From: Apus apus
Lineage: Eukaryota > Chordata > Aves > Apodiformes > Apodidae
Direction: 5' to 3'
Length of the DNA stretch: 64,000 nucleotides
NCBI RefSeq assembly: GCF_020740795.1
Contig: NC_067283.1
Location: 45,931,659-45,995,658 of the forward strand
Under the pieces are notes generated by a model that worked only from the letters and a program-made list of their open reading frames with translations, had not been told where the DNA came from and searched no databases. The position numbers were made by a program, and so were the translations under genes. Positions 11,401-22,300 of this stretch are shown one piece after another; the first letter of the stretch is position 1, and each line of letters opens with the position of its first letter.

Positions 11401-14400
11401 ATTATTTTCTGGATCAGAAAGAACTTACCAAGGTATGCTGCTTGGAAGAAAAGCCTTAAGAAAAAGAATTCTTGTTACTGTCTTCAATTACACTATCAGA
11501 GGGTGTAGAGAGGATGGAGCCCAGGCTCTTCTCCTAGGTGTGTTGGGATATGACAAGAAGCAGCAAGTAAATGTTGGAACAAGTGATGTTTTGATCCGAT
11601 CCAAGGAAAAACAAAGGTGATCAAACACTGGAACAGAGGTGATGGGCTCTCCAACCTTGGAGATATTAAAAACTTGGGTGGAGAAGGTCACGAGCAACCT
11701 ATTGCAGAGCAGGGTGTGGACTACTGACCTCCGAAATTTCTGCACCACCAGAATTAGCCTGTGAGCCTACCAGTGCTGCAGCAAAGCTGGTTCCCATGCT
11801 ATCTTTAAAAGCGACCCTGAACCCATGGGCTCTTCTGCTGATCTCCTCCTATTGCAGAGCAAGGGAAAACAGCCGCAGTCTGCTCTGCAGGTGGCAGATG
11901 CCCAGAAGGAAGGTTTTTCCAAGAGAGGTCAAGTCCCTCTGCGCCCTGGGCAGAGGAGCGGTCATCGCAATGGCATGCAGGGAGAGAGACGGGAACATCC
12001 CCAGGTGTTCTCCACAAGGAAGGAGGGAGGTATACATTCCTCCCTGCCAAGGGCTCAGCCAAGCCACCCCAGTGAGTCAAGGATTACTGTTCTGATTGCT
12101 TTTCTAAAAGGAGATTAATTTCAGTGTACAGTTCAGATAATTCAGAATCACTCCTGAAGTGGCAGAAGTAATTTTAGATGACGTTTGACAAGGGAGAGGG
12201 GAAAGTAAAGGAAAGCTTTTGTTCAAGTGAAGTGACCTTTCCTGGTCAGGCTGCTCTCGGGCTGGGCCACCACAACACATCCTTCTGGCCAGGATATCCA
12301 TCTCTGTGCTGTCGCAGAGTGTCCTGCTACTCTACATCACAACCTCTCAGAAGCATCAATACCCTTTTAACATTTGCTGCCATTTCCCATGCTGCACAAC
12401 GGATGGCTGCCCTCTTAAGACTTATTTTCAGATTTCTGTAGTTCTTCCTCAAACACAAAATTTCTTGAACTTCTGTCACCTTGTGGCTGGTCTGCAAGAC
12501 TGCAGAATTTAAACAGCAAGCCCTCTAAACACTTGCCTACAAAGCCTGTGCAACTGAAACTACGAGGAAGATTACAGCATTTACTGAAAACATGGTTAGT
12601 TTTACAGCTAAACTGATTTAGTTCATAATTATCACCTAGAACAGGCCTGACAGAAGTAACTGGAGGAACCAATTTGTCCAGAAAAAAGAAATACAATCAT
12701 AGAACCACAGCACATTTGAGATTGGAAGGGACCTCTGAAGATCACCTGGTTCAACCTCCATGCTCCTAGAATGGGTTGCTCAGGTCCACGCCCAGACATC
12801 TTTTGACTACCTCTATGGAGACTCTACAACCTTTCTGGGCAGCCTGTGCCAGTGCTTGGTCACCCTTACAGTGACAAAGTGTTTCCTGAGGTTCAGGGGG
12901 AACCTCCTGTGTTTCCATTGGTGCCCATCGCCTCTGGTCCTGTCACTGAGCACCACTGGAAAGAGCCTGGCCCCACCCTCTGCCCCCCACTCCAGGTATT
13001 GATACACATGGAATAGATCCCTCTGAACCTTCTCCAGGCTGAACCATCCCAGCTCTCTCAGCCTCTCCTGGTGGGAGAGATGCTCTGGTCCCTTCACCAT
13101 CTTTGTGGCCCTTTGCTGGATACTCTCCAGTAGCTGCCTCTCTTTTTTGCACTGGAGAGCCCAGCACTAGACCTGGTACTCCAGGTGTGGCCTCACAAGT
13201 GCTGAGTAGAGGGGAAGGATTGCGTCCGTCGACCTGCTGGCAACACTCTACCTCAGTGACACCACACTGTTGCAGCACCTTAAAAAAAAACAACAACCAA
13301 CAAGTGGGTGGTATTTCTAACAATTTCAAAGGAGCAAAAGACTCAGAAAAGATGCTGTCATCATTTCCAGTAATTCAACACTCTGCTTTTCTGTCAGTGC
13401 AGAGCACAGTCTTTTGGAAGGGATCAGGATTTAGAACTTTTTATTCCCCTTCCTGTCATCCTTTCCGATCACTGGAAAAGATACAGGATTAGCAAGTACT
13501 GTGCTTTTGCCTTTTAAATCTCCACTAACAGTCACACAACCTGATTTCCTTCTGTACTGACGCAAGGCGTATTTTTCAGACCTGTTTTCTCTTGTGGGCT
13601 CTCCTTCGGCTCTCAAGCCCAAACGCACATTTGACACACGAACAGCAACGCCTGCTCTGTGCCTAAATGGGTCTCCCTGACGTGTTCTGATGGCGGGCAC
13701 ACGCTGCCGACCTCAGCATCACCCCACCCACGTGCCCGTGCAAGAGCTCACCTCGGCGGGCCAGGACACGGAACGCTTGAGGAAAAGGGCAGCAGTGCCG
13801 CGTCACCTTAAGGACAACCAGGTCTGAGAAACGCCACCGAGATAAAGATCACTCCTCACAAGCACCCAAGGAGACCTACGGACATCAACTGCTCCACCTC
13901 CCTGCTCGTCATCCCTGAACAGAACTCATAGAATCGTTTTGTTTGTGAAAGACCTTAAAGATCATTGATTCCAAACATCAACAACGGAGGGAGAAGGGCA
14001 ACGCCATTAGCAAAGCAGAGGGATGAGAAGAAGTGTTTGACACAAAATACCCACATCCTGCTTTTCAGCTGAAACAGACATAAAACCGCTGCGAATGGGG
14101 TTCTGGAGCAGGGTTTGGTTTCAGGCATGCCCATACCACGCTTAGTTGCTTCTCCTTTACACACCAGCAGGCCTGCTTCAGCCTGCTGGCATCACCACAT
14201 CAACCAGCCCTGCAGCAGCTGCCAGGCCGAGCCCTCCCGGAGAGACCCACGGCTCAGCTCCCCCAGACGAGACCGCCGGGGATTCCCCGCCAACCCCTCT
14301 GGAGGCAAGGACAGGGCACCCTCTGGAAGACGACGAGGAAGAACCCGCGTCCCACCTCCCCCCTGGCAGACGCGGCGAAAGAGGGGAAGCCCTCCGGCAG

Positions 14401-14773
14401 CGCGCAGGCCAACCCACAGAACTCTCCTCCCTCGGCCGATTTCCTCCTTCCTTACCCAGCCTCCGGCCGCCTCCTCCCCGCCCGACCCCAGCGCCAGCTT
14501 CGCCGCGGCGGCCGCCGCCGCCCCCAGCAGCCCCGCGGCCGCCGCCGCCGCCGCCCCGCCGCCCGCCCGCATGGCCCCGCAGCCCCCCGGCATGGCACCG
14601 CCGCCCGCCCGCATGGCCCCGCAGCCCCCCCGCATGGCCCCGCAGCCCCCCCGCATGGCCCCGCAGCCGCCTTCCGGGGCGCGGCCGGCCCGCCCAGCGC
14701 CGCCCCTGCGCTGGTTCTTCCCGCGGGACGGCACGGGAAAAGAAGGGGAAAAGGCGACGTGTGCGCGGCTCAT
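8347..14773 (-). CDS. TMEM42: TMEM42 (small multi-pass membrane protein), whole gene, 3 coding exons
   Basis: Predicted membrane protein of the EamA/drug-metabolite-transporter type; substrate unknown. Three minus-strand exons join in phase 0. The Ala-rich first membrane segment ending AAKLALGS is in exon 1. [18 protein letters not shown] and [16 protein letters not shown] are in exon 2. [27 protein letters not shown] and the lysine-rich end are in exon 3. These match human TMEM42 (about 159 residues) segment by segment. The start is uncertain: the longest frame begins at 14773 (202 residues), but a 21-bp repeat gives further in-frame ATGs at 14656, 14635, 14614, 14593 and 14572. The last gives 135 residues and aligns with the conserved MR of mammals. 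It lies downstream of KIF15 in the same orientation, as in mammals. Confidence 0.93.
9337..9483 (-). CDS. TMEM42: TMEM42 coding exon 2
   Basis: 49 codons, phase 0 at both ends, from CTACAG acceptor to GTGAGT donor. Two hydrophobic helices with [11 protein letters not shown] and [12 protein letters not shown], which correspond to the most conserved part of TMEM42. Confidence 0.95.
10478..10913 (+). mobile_element. CR1 LINE 3' fragment
   Basis: 5'-truncated. It carries the ORF2 C-terminal phrase [11 protein letters not shown] with later frame breaks, and the typical CR1 3' end (GGTGACCTTTAAAGGCCTCC). Older and more decayed than the copy at 43494. Confidence 0.85.
11605..11745 (+). mobile_element. 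Old CR1-like fragment
   Basis: Phrases CACTGGAACAGAGGTGATGG, GAGATATTAAAAACTTGG and GAGCAACC recall a CR1 3' region, but it is diverged and has no intact tail. Confidence 0.55.
12697..13280 (-). mobile_element. CR1 LINE 3' fragment
   Basis: Minus-strand copy with ATCATAGAACCACAG (3' tail) at the left. ORF2 C-terminal sequence ([35 protein letters not shown]) lies at about 12813-13100. The 5' end is truncated near 13280. Confidence 0.9.
13924..13983 (-). mobile_element. CR1 3' tail stub
   Basis: About 60 bp matching only the CR1 3' end (CATAGAATCG...GACCTTAAAGATCATTGA) on the minus strand. Confidence 0.65.
14260..14770. promoter_or_regulatory. CpG island over TMEM42 exon 1
   Basis: Sharp local rise in C, G and CpG against AT-rich surroundings, covering TMEM42 exon 1 and the start of intron 1. 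It probably holds the TMEM42 promoter; no TATA box in the TMEM42 direction is convincing. Confidence 0.7.
14456..14773 (-). CDS. TMEM42: TMEM42 coding exon 1 (start codon ambiguous)
   Basis: GC-rich exon ending at GGW with donor GTAAGG (14455-14451). Conserved coding begins at 14572; bases 14573-14773 are in frame but hold a low-complexity minisatellite and may be 5' UTR. The first membrane segment is unusually alanine-rich, with two runs of seven Ala encoded by GCC/GCG repeats. Confidence 0.8.
14558..14670 (-). repeat. 21-bp minisatellite at TMEM42 N-terminus
   Basis: About five tandem 21-bp units around ATGGCCCCGCAGCCCCCCCGC (plus sense, minor variants). Each is in frame on the minus strand and reads [14 protein letters not shown] or MPGGCGA, so every unit supplies an in-frame ATG. 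Confidence 0.85.
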
Positions 14774-16272
14774 TTGTATATAAAAGCGTTTATTTCAAAA
14801 CAGAAACCGCCAGGAAGTAACATGAAACAATGCCAGTCCTACCGTAGACATACAACACAGAGAAAGGCTCAGGAGTAAGTGGGATGCTGCGGCAGGGATC
14901 GTGCCCCCCTCCCCGTCCAGGGAGGGGCAGAAAGCCCTGCCTGCATGGGGAGGGTCCGGAAACAGTCACACAGGGCAGACAGGTGCTCCGAGGAACAGTT
15001 GTAAGCCCAGGAGATGGTAATAGCAACAATGAAAGCGCACAGGAGAGGAGGAGACAACAGCTTTGTGGTCCAAGACAAACCTCCAGGTTACTTCTAATCT
15101 CGTCTATTACTTGCCTACAGAAAAACATCCCCAGGTCAAGGCCAGGTTTCTTTACTCCTATGCTCCACATCAAAGCTCAAGTGGAAAAAAAATCTGCAGG
15201 ATTAGGCAACTTTAAAATTCAAAGATAAGCTGGGGGGAAATACTTTCCCTTAGCCAAATCCTGAAGAGACTCACTAGATTAGCTGCCCTTTTGCTGGACA
15301 CACATAATTCTCTTCACTCCCTTTTTGTTCTGTCACTTGTGGGGAAGGGTAGTACTGTATGAAACAACCAAAACCAGAGTGTTGGTATTACTGACCGGAA
15401 AAAAACCAAAGTTACACACAAGTGTTTGATACTGGTATACGAATCAATGTTTTGTGTCCTCCTACTAAAAGCTATTTGCAATAAATCCTACGTGCAGTTT
15501 AATTAACTTATGCTACACTCCCAAAATGTTCCGCATGTTTTCAGATCTTGTTTCTTAACATTTCTAACTCTTGTTTGATAAGAAAACGCTTGCAAAAGAC
15601 TTCAAAAGAGTTTCGTACAATGCTAATATAGATGTCTGCTCTAAGTTTATATGAGGGGAAAAAGGTTTTAAAAAGCAATTTCATTAAAATGGAGAAAGAA
15701 CAAAGCCAAAAGGTATTTATAGTACTATTTACAAGCCTATTACTAAATTCACATTTATGCTTTATTGAGCAAACTTCAATATGAAAATTATTTTTAAGCA
15801 ACCCATAAGTATTCATAGTTAATAAATCTGAAAAATTAAATTTTAACCCAGTAAAAACACCCTATGTTTAGCTAACAAAAAGTCACCAAGGAATTGTGCT
15901 TTTAAAAATTTGGCTCTGATGGAAAATTTCAGAAGAGGTAGGAACCTGAGTAAAAGCACAAAAAGCAACAAAAATCCAGGTGTGTTTCCAGTGAGAAAGC
16001 TTTTCCTTGGCAAGGCACAAAAGTTCAAGAAAGTATCTTCCAGCACTTATGGAAAATCAGTTTTTGAAAAATTATAGGAAGGTCTTAACACATAATTGAA
16101 AGCTGCCCACTTAGCTGGAGTAAAATTCTTCACTAAAAGTTATGACCAGCAAAAAATCCAGTAACTAAACTACTTGATTATTCTAGGACCACAACAAAAG
16201 TCAAGTTTGACAACTGGCTTTTGCTTATTCTGTAGACTTTGTAAACATGGCTCTGTAGTTTTACTTCTGTCA
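14774..16272 (-). other. KIF15 3' UTR and TMEM42 upstream region
   Basis: AT-rich sequence downstream of the KIF15 stop. Candidate AATAAA signals on the minus strand lie at 15766-15761 (about 0.5 kb after the stop) and 14793-14788 (about 1.5 kb). The second lies immediately before the TMEM42 CpG island and next to a TATATAAAAG string (plus-strand sense) at about 14778. Which signal is used cannot be told from sequence. No convincing ORF. Confidence 0.6.
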
Positions 16273-16356
16273 TTATAGCTGATCGTGATGTCTACATATG
16301 TCACATTTTTTTGTTTCTTTCAAAAAAGCATTTTCAACTCGTAGTTTCTCAGTCTC
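16273..16356 (-). CDS. KIF15: KIF15 coding exon 35 (last), with stop
   Basis: Residues 1376-1402, [14 protein letters not shown], then a bird-specific tail containing CDICRHH and ending at TAA (16275-16273). As I recall the human tail, it is shorter and Lys/Arg/Ser-rich, so the last dozen residues are not conserved. Confidence 0.93.
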   Translation of the reverse strand, partial: ETEKLRVENAFLKETKKCDICRHHDQL

Positions 16357-19300
16357 CTGTAAAACAAAAAACATGGGGCTATTAAGGAAATTATACTCAC
16401 TTCTTCAATCTTTCTTAATAAGCGATATCTGCACTTGTTCAAGTGTTTGATACACTACATGCTTGAGGAAATGAAACGAGGTGATTCTTGTCTGGGGCCT
16501 GTGAGAACACAGACCAGCCATGACCTACATGACTGCATAAAATAACAGGGTTCTCTTACTTTCCAACAGAAGAGCATAATTTTTTGTTTTCTTTCTTAAA
16601 GCTTCTTTGTCAGCCCATTACTTCATCTGTATTCTACTCTGCAACTTACCTCAGCAAGTTTAGCGTAATCTTTCTTCAGTTTCACAAGATACTGAATCTT
16701 CTGGTTGAGGTTTTGATGACCAAGTAATTTCCCATTCTCCTCAGCAAGAGAGTCAACTTGCTTCCTCAGCAAGTCCATTTCCTGCAATTAATAAATACAT
16801 CGTGTACCTCTGAACTGTAGCCCCTCCTCTACAGAAGAAATAGCTCCTTTACAACTATTAATATACTAACATTTCAGTTTGTTGTAACGTATGGTGCAAG
16901 AGTTGGTTCACTCAGGAAATACGTATTTGTCTTATGTCTCCTTAGGTTCTACACTAGATCCCTCCAAAGGGCAAGGGCATCATTTGAGTTGTAGTATAAA
17001 TTGCAACAGTGGTTTCTGTACCCAGAGTTCCACTACTGCATGAATCAGCATTTCAAATATAACTAACTGCAAGACAAAACATTTTCAGGGGCATTTTTTG
17101 ATTGCTAATTAATTTAGAATATTATCCAATTACCAACAGTTCTACCTTTGCTGAAAAAGATCTTACTGTACAGACAACAAAAATTATACATATAGAACCT
17201 TTCCAATTCTGTCTCTCTCTTCATATGTTTCCTCCAGTTTTGATCTAATTTCTTCTTTTTCATGAAATGCTTTCAGCTCCAAAGCTCGTGTTCGTTCCAT
17301 CTCCAGAGTCATTTCCAAACAAGTATTCTCTTTGATTTTGAGGATATTTTTCGTCTCTTCTAATCTACCAATATAGAAGCATCATATAATATTAAAAAAA
17401 CAACATAAATGGCATACCATTGAATTAGTAAGTCATCCTTGGACACGTGGGCAGCCTCTTCTAAAAATATCTTTTTAAGACAATTTATTTTCCCTAGACC
17501 TCACTGCTAACAGAAGGAAAAATTCCATTCTGCTTCACAGCTCTGGAGTTGATACAATCTCTTATCTAGCCAGTGTTCTAGAGCTGCTCTTCTTTTTGGG
17601 AAGTGTGCTGTTTCCATACAAGTCCACTCATGAAAGAAAATAGAAGCTTCACCTCAAGAACACTAAGAATTAATTTAAGACATGTAAGTTTGCCAGATGA
17701 ACTCAGATGCTCTTTAAGTTTCCCCTAAGTTTCTTGTTTGTATAAGGGTTTTCCCCAATAGCCTTGCTGCTCAGAGCATCCATGCTCTGAACTTGTTTGC
17801 CCTGGTAACAGAAGGACCACCACTTTGGAAAAAGTTTTAATTAATGTATTAATTAAACCATGCCATCAAACTTAGCAGCCTGCCTACTGGCTATATGAAC
17901 TTTAGTAATTTTGCATGTCTATTCAAAGATTGCGTAAGTTTAAATAATTTTGTCATCAGTTTTGTTTCCCTGCAGCCTGGTGTTTAAGACCTACTTCATA
18001 AAATCAGTATTCACTGGCTGCATTTGTCAAAACATTTTGTTGACAGAAGAAGAATCTTTTTCCTCTTTGTGTATTTTTTGTTGGCATGAGGCATTGTAGC
18101 ACTGTTACAAAACATATTTTAGAGACCAGACAGGTATGAAAAAACAATGCATTGGATAGCAAAATAACCCTGAGTAATCAAGATGAGGATTTCTGGAAAA
18201 ATTATTTACTTTTGAAATGACTATATGCATAAAACCGATCTTTGTCCTTAAAAAAAGTGACTTATATAGACAGCATTTCATTAAATGTACATAACTCAAA
18301 AACTGTGAGATTTAGCCACTATGAATCCTGAAGCAATAGAGATTAAGCAAATAACAGGAGCAACATTTTCAAATTCATCTTTATCTACCCGTGCCGTAGT
18401 TCTTGACTACCATCCATCTAAGGTGCAAAAACACTTAAATTTTGAGGACTACTTGCACTACAGTGCAGACAATCAAGGAATCCAGTTTTCATTATTTACG
18501 ATGAAGTCCAAAAAATTAAAATAAAATAGCAAAAAAGCAAATAATTATATTAAATTGCAAATTATAAAATATTTAAGATTAAGAAATGAACTGTGTTTTC
18601 ATTTAATTTGAAAAGGAGTGTGCTTAGAATTCACTGCATATAAAATAATTCAAAGCACAGGTAATTTAAAACAATTGAAAATGTCTCTTCTAATTTAATT
18701 TTTTCTGTGGTTCCACCTATTTAGGAGGATTTACCCTTTCAGAAAATGTAGTAATAGGTGCTACTACCACCTACTGATGAGAAAGAGTAAAGACTCAATG
18801 TATCTTGCAGAAGTGTAAACATTTCCAAATTACAGCTCTTACAGTTTCAGATCTTGGACTTCCATTGCTTAAATATACTTTTTAAATATTAATTAATTTA
18901 ATACAAGTCTCCAGCTCAACGAAGAATATTTAAACTTACTCTGCTTTGATTTTCAGCATCTCCTCCATTGCTTTATTCTGTAAAAGTTCAAAAACTCTAG
19001 TTACATTCTTAATGTTCAATATACATATTTATTTAAATTTTGTCACTTAACTGATGCTACGTATCTCATTCCAGATCCTACTAAAATAATCCTACTGCCC
19101 AGAAATTCACATCTGTAGTTAGAGGACACGGGGTAATGGATCAAAACTGGAAGAGGGGAGATTTAGGTTAGACATTAGGAAGAAATTCTTTAGTCTAAGG
19201 GTGGCAAGACACTGGCACAGGTTGCCCAGGGAAGTTGTCGAAGCCCCATCTCTGGAAGTGTTCAAGGCCAGGTTGAATGGGGCTCTGAGCAACCTGGTCT

Positions 19301-22300
19301 AGTGAGAGGTGTCACTTCCCATGCAGAGGGGTTGGAACTAGATGATCTTTAAGGTCCCTTCCAACACAACCCCTTCTATGATTCTATGATCTCTTAATAT
19401 TCACTATAAGTTTATCTCTTTGCTACATGCACACATTTCCATTTCACACCAGCAGAAATGACCCACAGCAATATATCCACCCATTCATACACAGCAGATC
19501 TCTAGCAGAGGGTTCTTCTGCCTGGGAGATCCATGGAAACCTCCTGCTGTGACAGTAACTTCCCTTTGGCAGAGCCTTGACATTGGCAAGTGACACAATC
19601 TTAACTTTCCAACTCTGTGGAGGTGACTCAGATTGAGTGATGTGAATCTATTTTTGATTATTGTGCCATCTGACACCCAGTTCCTTGGTGTTAGACCAAG
19701 GCAGAAACTTTAAGAGGTAAGTATAAGGCCCTGTGTGTGTGTTAGAATTCACTAGAAATCAGTGCTTGTTTCACTACCACAAACAGAAGAAAACATGTTA
19801 ATACTTCACAGCAGGGAAACAGCAACTGACATGAGAACATACCTTGGCAAGTCGTTCTTCAGCAATCTCCTCCTCTTTCTCTTTAATGTACTGAACATCA
19901 GGATGCTTCTGATCACTAGGAAATCCAATAATGAGGAAGGTTACTCACAAAGAGAGGAAACCAGTTGTGAAAACATCTTATCCAGATTAAACCAGTGCAT
20001 TTGTGTAGCTGTCTTGACGTGTTCATACTCAAGATTACTGAACACCATGAAATAACTCTGGAGGGGTTTAAACTTTCATCTTCCAATAACATAACATTTT
20101 CCTTTGTTAGAGTATAGATAAACTGCTGTTTTAATGACAGCAATCAAAAGTCATAACTGTGTGTTAGACAGCTTTGGGATTGAGGAAATTGTTTTAAAAA
20201 TGAGTTAATGATGTTCGTGTCCATATAGACTGCAGAAAGCAACTCCTTTATACAAGTTCATTGCTCAGTGGTCTTGTCAAGTTAAGAAGGTAAAAAATAT
20301 TTGCATTCAGGAGATTTGGAAACTTTAGTTTTTTAAAAAACATGAGGTTGGATGGCAGTAAGCAAACGCCATAAAATTAAAATAATCCCCAAACCAACTC
20401 ACCATTGGAACCACTTCATTTTGTAGTGTGCAGTAAGGGAAGTACTTCATTAATTAACAGTTATTGTAATTTGATGCAATTAGAAAAGATTGCTATTCTC
20501 AGTAAATTATTTGTCACGTACCTAGCTAGTGCAATTTGTCTTTCTTATCTGGTATAAACAGTCTAGAGACTAAGTGTATGCATGTGTGGGTAGTTTTTTG
20601 TTAATGCTAATTAAATGCCAGTTACAAAAGTCCAACAACTTTTGAGAAATAAACTAAAAAGAATATATTTCCCTTTTTAAATTTTAGTACCACCAGCTTC
20701 CAAAATCCAACCAAATTCATCCCGCTTATAAATGGCTGGACAAAACTGCAACACACTGTGTTTACTTATTCTCAGTGGATAATTATATGAACTTTAAAAC
20801 CTCCAAGTTTAGAATCATTGCTTATGCTTGAGCCTTTCAAATTCTAGTACTGGTCAGTATATATAACGCAAGGACAAACTGGAATTGCAGATATCTCCAA
20901 TTACAGCCTCTTATAATCAGAATACTTAATTTTGCAAATTTAATAGCATTATTTTATGTTAACTACTTATCTTACCAAGAAGTCAGTTCTAAAACTGACA
21001 ACACTGGTACTTCATAAAATAGAGATACAAGTTCTGGAATATATTTTTTGCTATATTTAATGGGGAAAAAAAAAAATAAATTAAACTCCTACCTAGTGTT
21101 AAGTTACTGTTTACTAAATTGCTCCTTAAAAATGAATTGGCATTAAATAAACAAACAGAATTATCTGCTCCCATTTAAGACTTCTTTTTGCAAGATCTAA
21201 ACCAGCAGATAATTTAATTTTTTATTAAATTGAAAGCAAAAACCAAAAAATGTTAAGCCACAAACCAAAATATTTTCTGTCCAAAACTAAGCTGTGCAGA
21301 TTAAAATTTGAGCCAAGTCTCAGGGTGTCTCCAGTTTGAGGCACACAGCATCATGCCATCTTTTCAAAGCAAATTCTTTCCTTACCCTCAAAACACAAAG
21401 ATGGAGAACTGGTTCCATTTATGTCCATATTAAACCTTGTGTTCAAATAATTTGGATGTTTCCAGTCTACTGAATCCAGAACTGCACAAGTGATACACCA
21501 ATATATAACACACAGCAATGGCTAGACATGTAGTTATTTTACATTCTATTTCAATTTCCTTTATAAAACTACGTTGTATTTAAGAATTTGTGATTTAAAG
21601 ACAAAGTTTACAAACCAATAAAATTTCATAGAAAAGGCTGAGTTGATGTAAGATTGCATTTAAAAGAAAAACTGTACGTTTATCTTTCTTAATTGCTTCA
21701 AGTTAAGACAGGTTTTTCTTGTTTTATTTTACTTTACCTGCTCTTGCTTAGTCTTTGAGCTTCTAAAAGGCTTTGTAAATTTCTGTTGTTCTCCACCAGT
21801 ATCTGCATTTCCAAACGCAAGTTCTCCAACTCATTTAATTGTTCCTAAGCAAGTGAAATTGGAAAAATTTTATTTGAACAGAAGATTGTAAATCCTGTTT
21901 TCATTTCCAGTTGAACATATTTTTGAGTAAAACACAAGACAAAACTATTTCTCAAGAAACAAACAGTTGTCTGGCAAAGATCTGCATCACCCTTCTTCCA
22001 TTTACAGTTTCATTAGAAACTTGATTTAAAGTCAGAACAGTTTTATCAACACAAATGATGTTACCATTTGATATTCATGAGCACGAAAAAACTCAGTCCT
22101 TGGAAAAACGAGATATATGGACATCTCAAGCAAATTGTCACCATTTTTTTACCAGCCTAGGCAAAGAGAAGAACAAGAACTGCCTTCCTGCTTTAATGGA
22201 CAGACTACTAAGCAGAGTTCATTAAAAATCTGAACTCTGTTCCATTTTACTGTAACCTTAGAAATTGGTGTAGAGATTAACTCAGTACCTTCAGCCTTTG

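Larger units (their letters stand above)
9484..14455 (-). other. TMEM42 intron 1 (about 5 kb)
   Basis: No further exon recognised. It carries four CR1-derived fragments in both orientations (listed separately) and otherwise unremarkable sequence. Confidence 0.75.

Noticed and set aside
14778-14788. TATATAAAAG as a plus-strand core promoter
   Set aside because: No plus-strand gene follows; more likely AT-rich 3' UTR sequence next to a CpG island.
14115-14820. Plus-strand frames of 222 and 224 codons over the TMEM42 CpG island
   Set aside because: Pro/Ala/Arg-rich shadows opposite TMEM42 exon 1 and its minisatellite, with no homology or splice support.
14790-15173. 127-codon minus-strand frame downstream of KIF15
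   Set aside because: Lies in the KIF15 3' UTR, with no homology recognised and a leucine/serine-rich low-information sequence.
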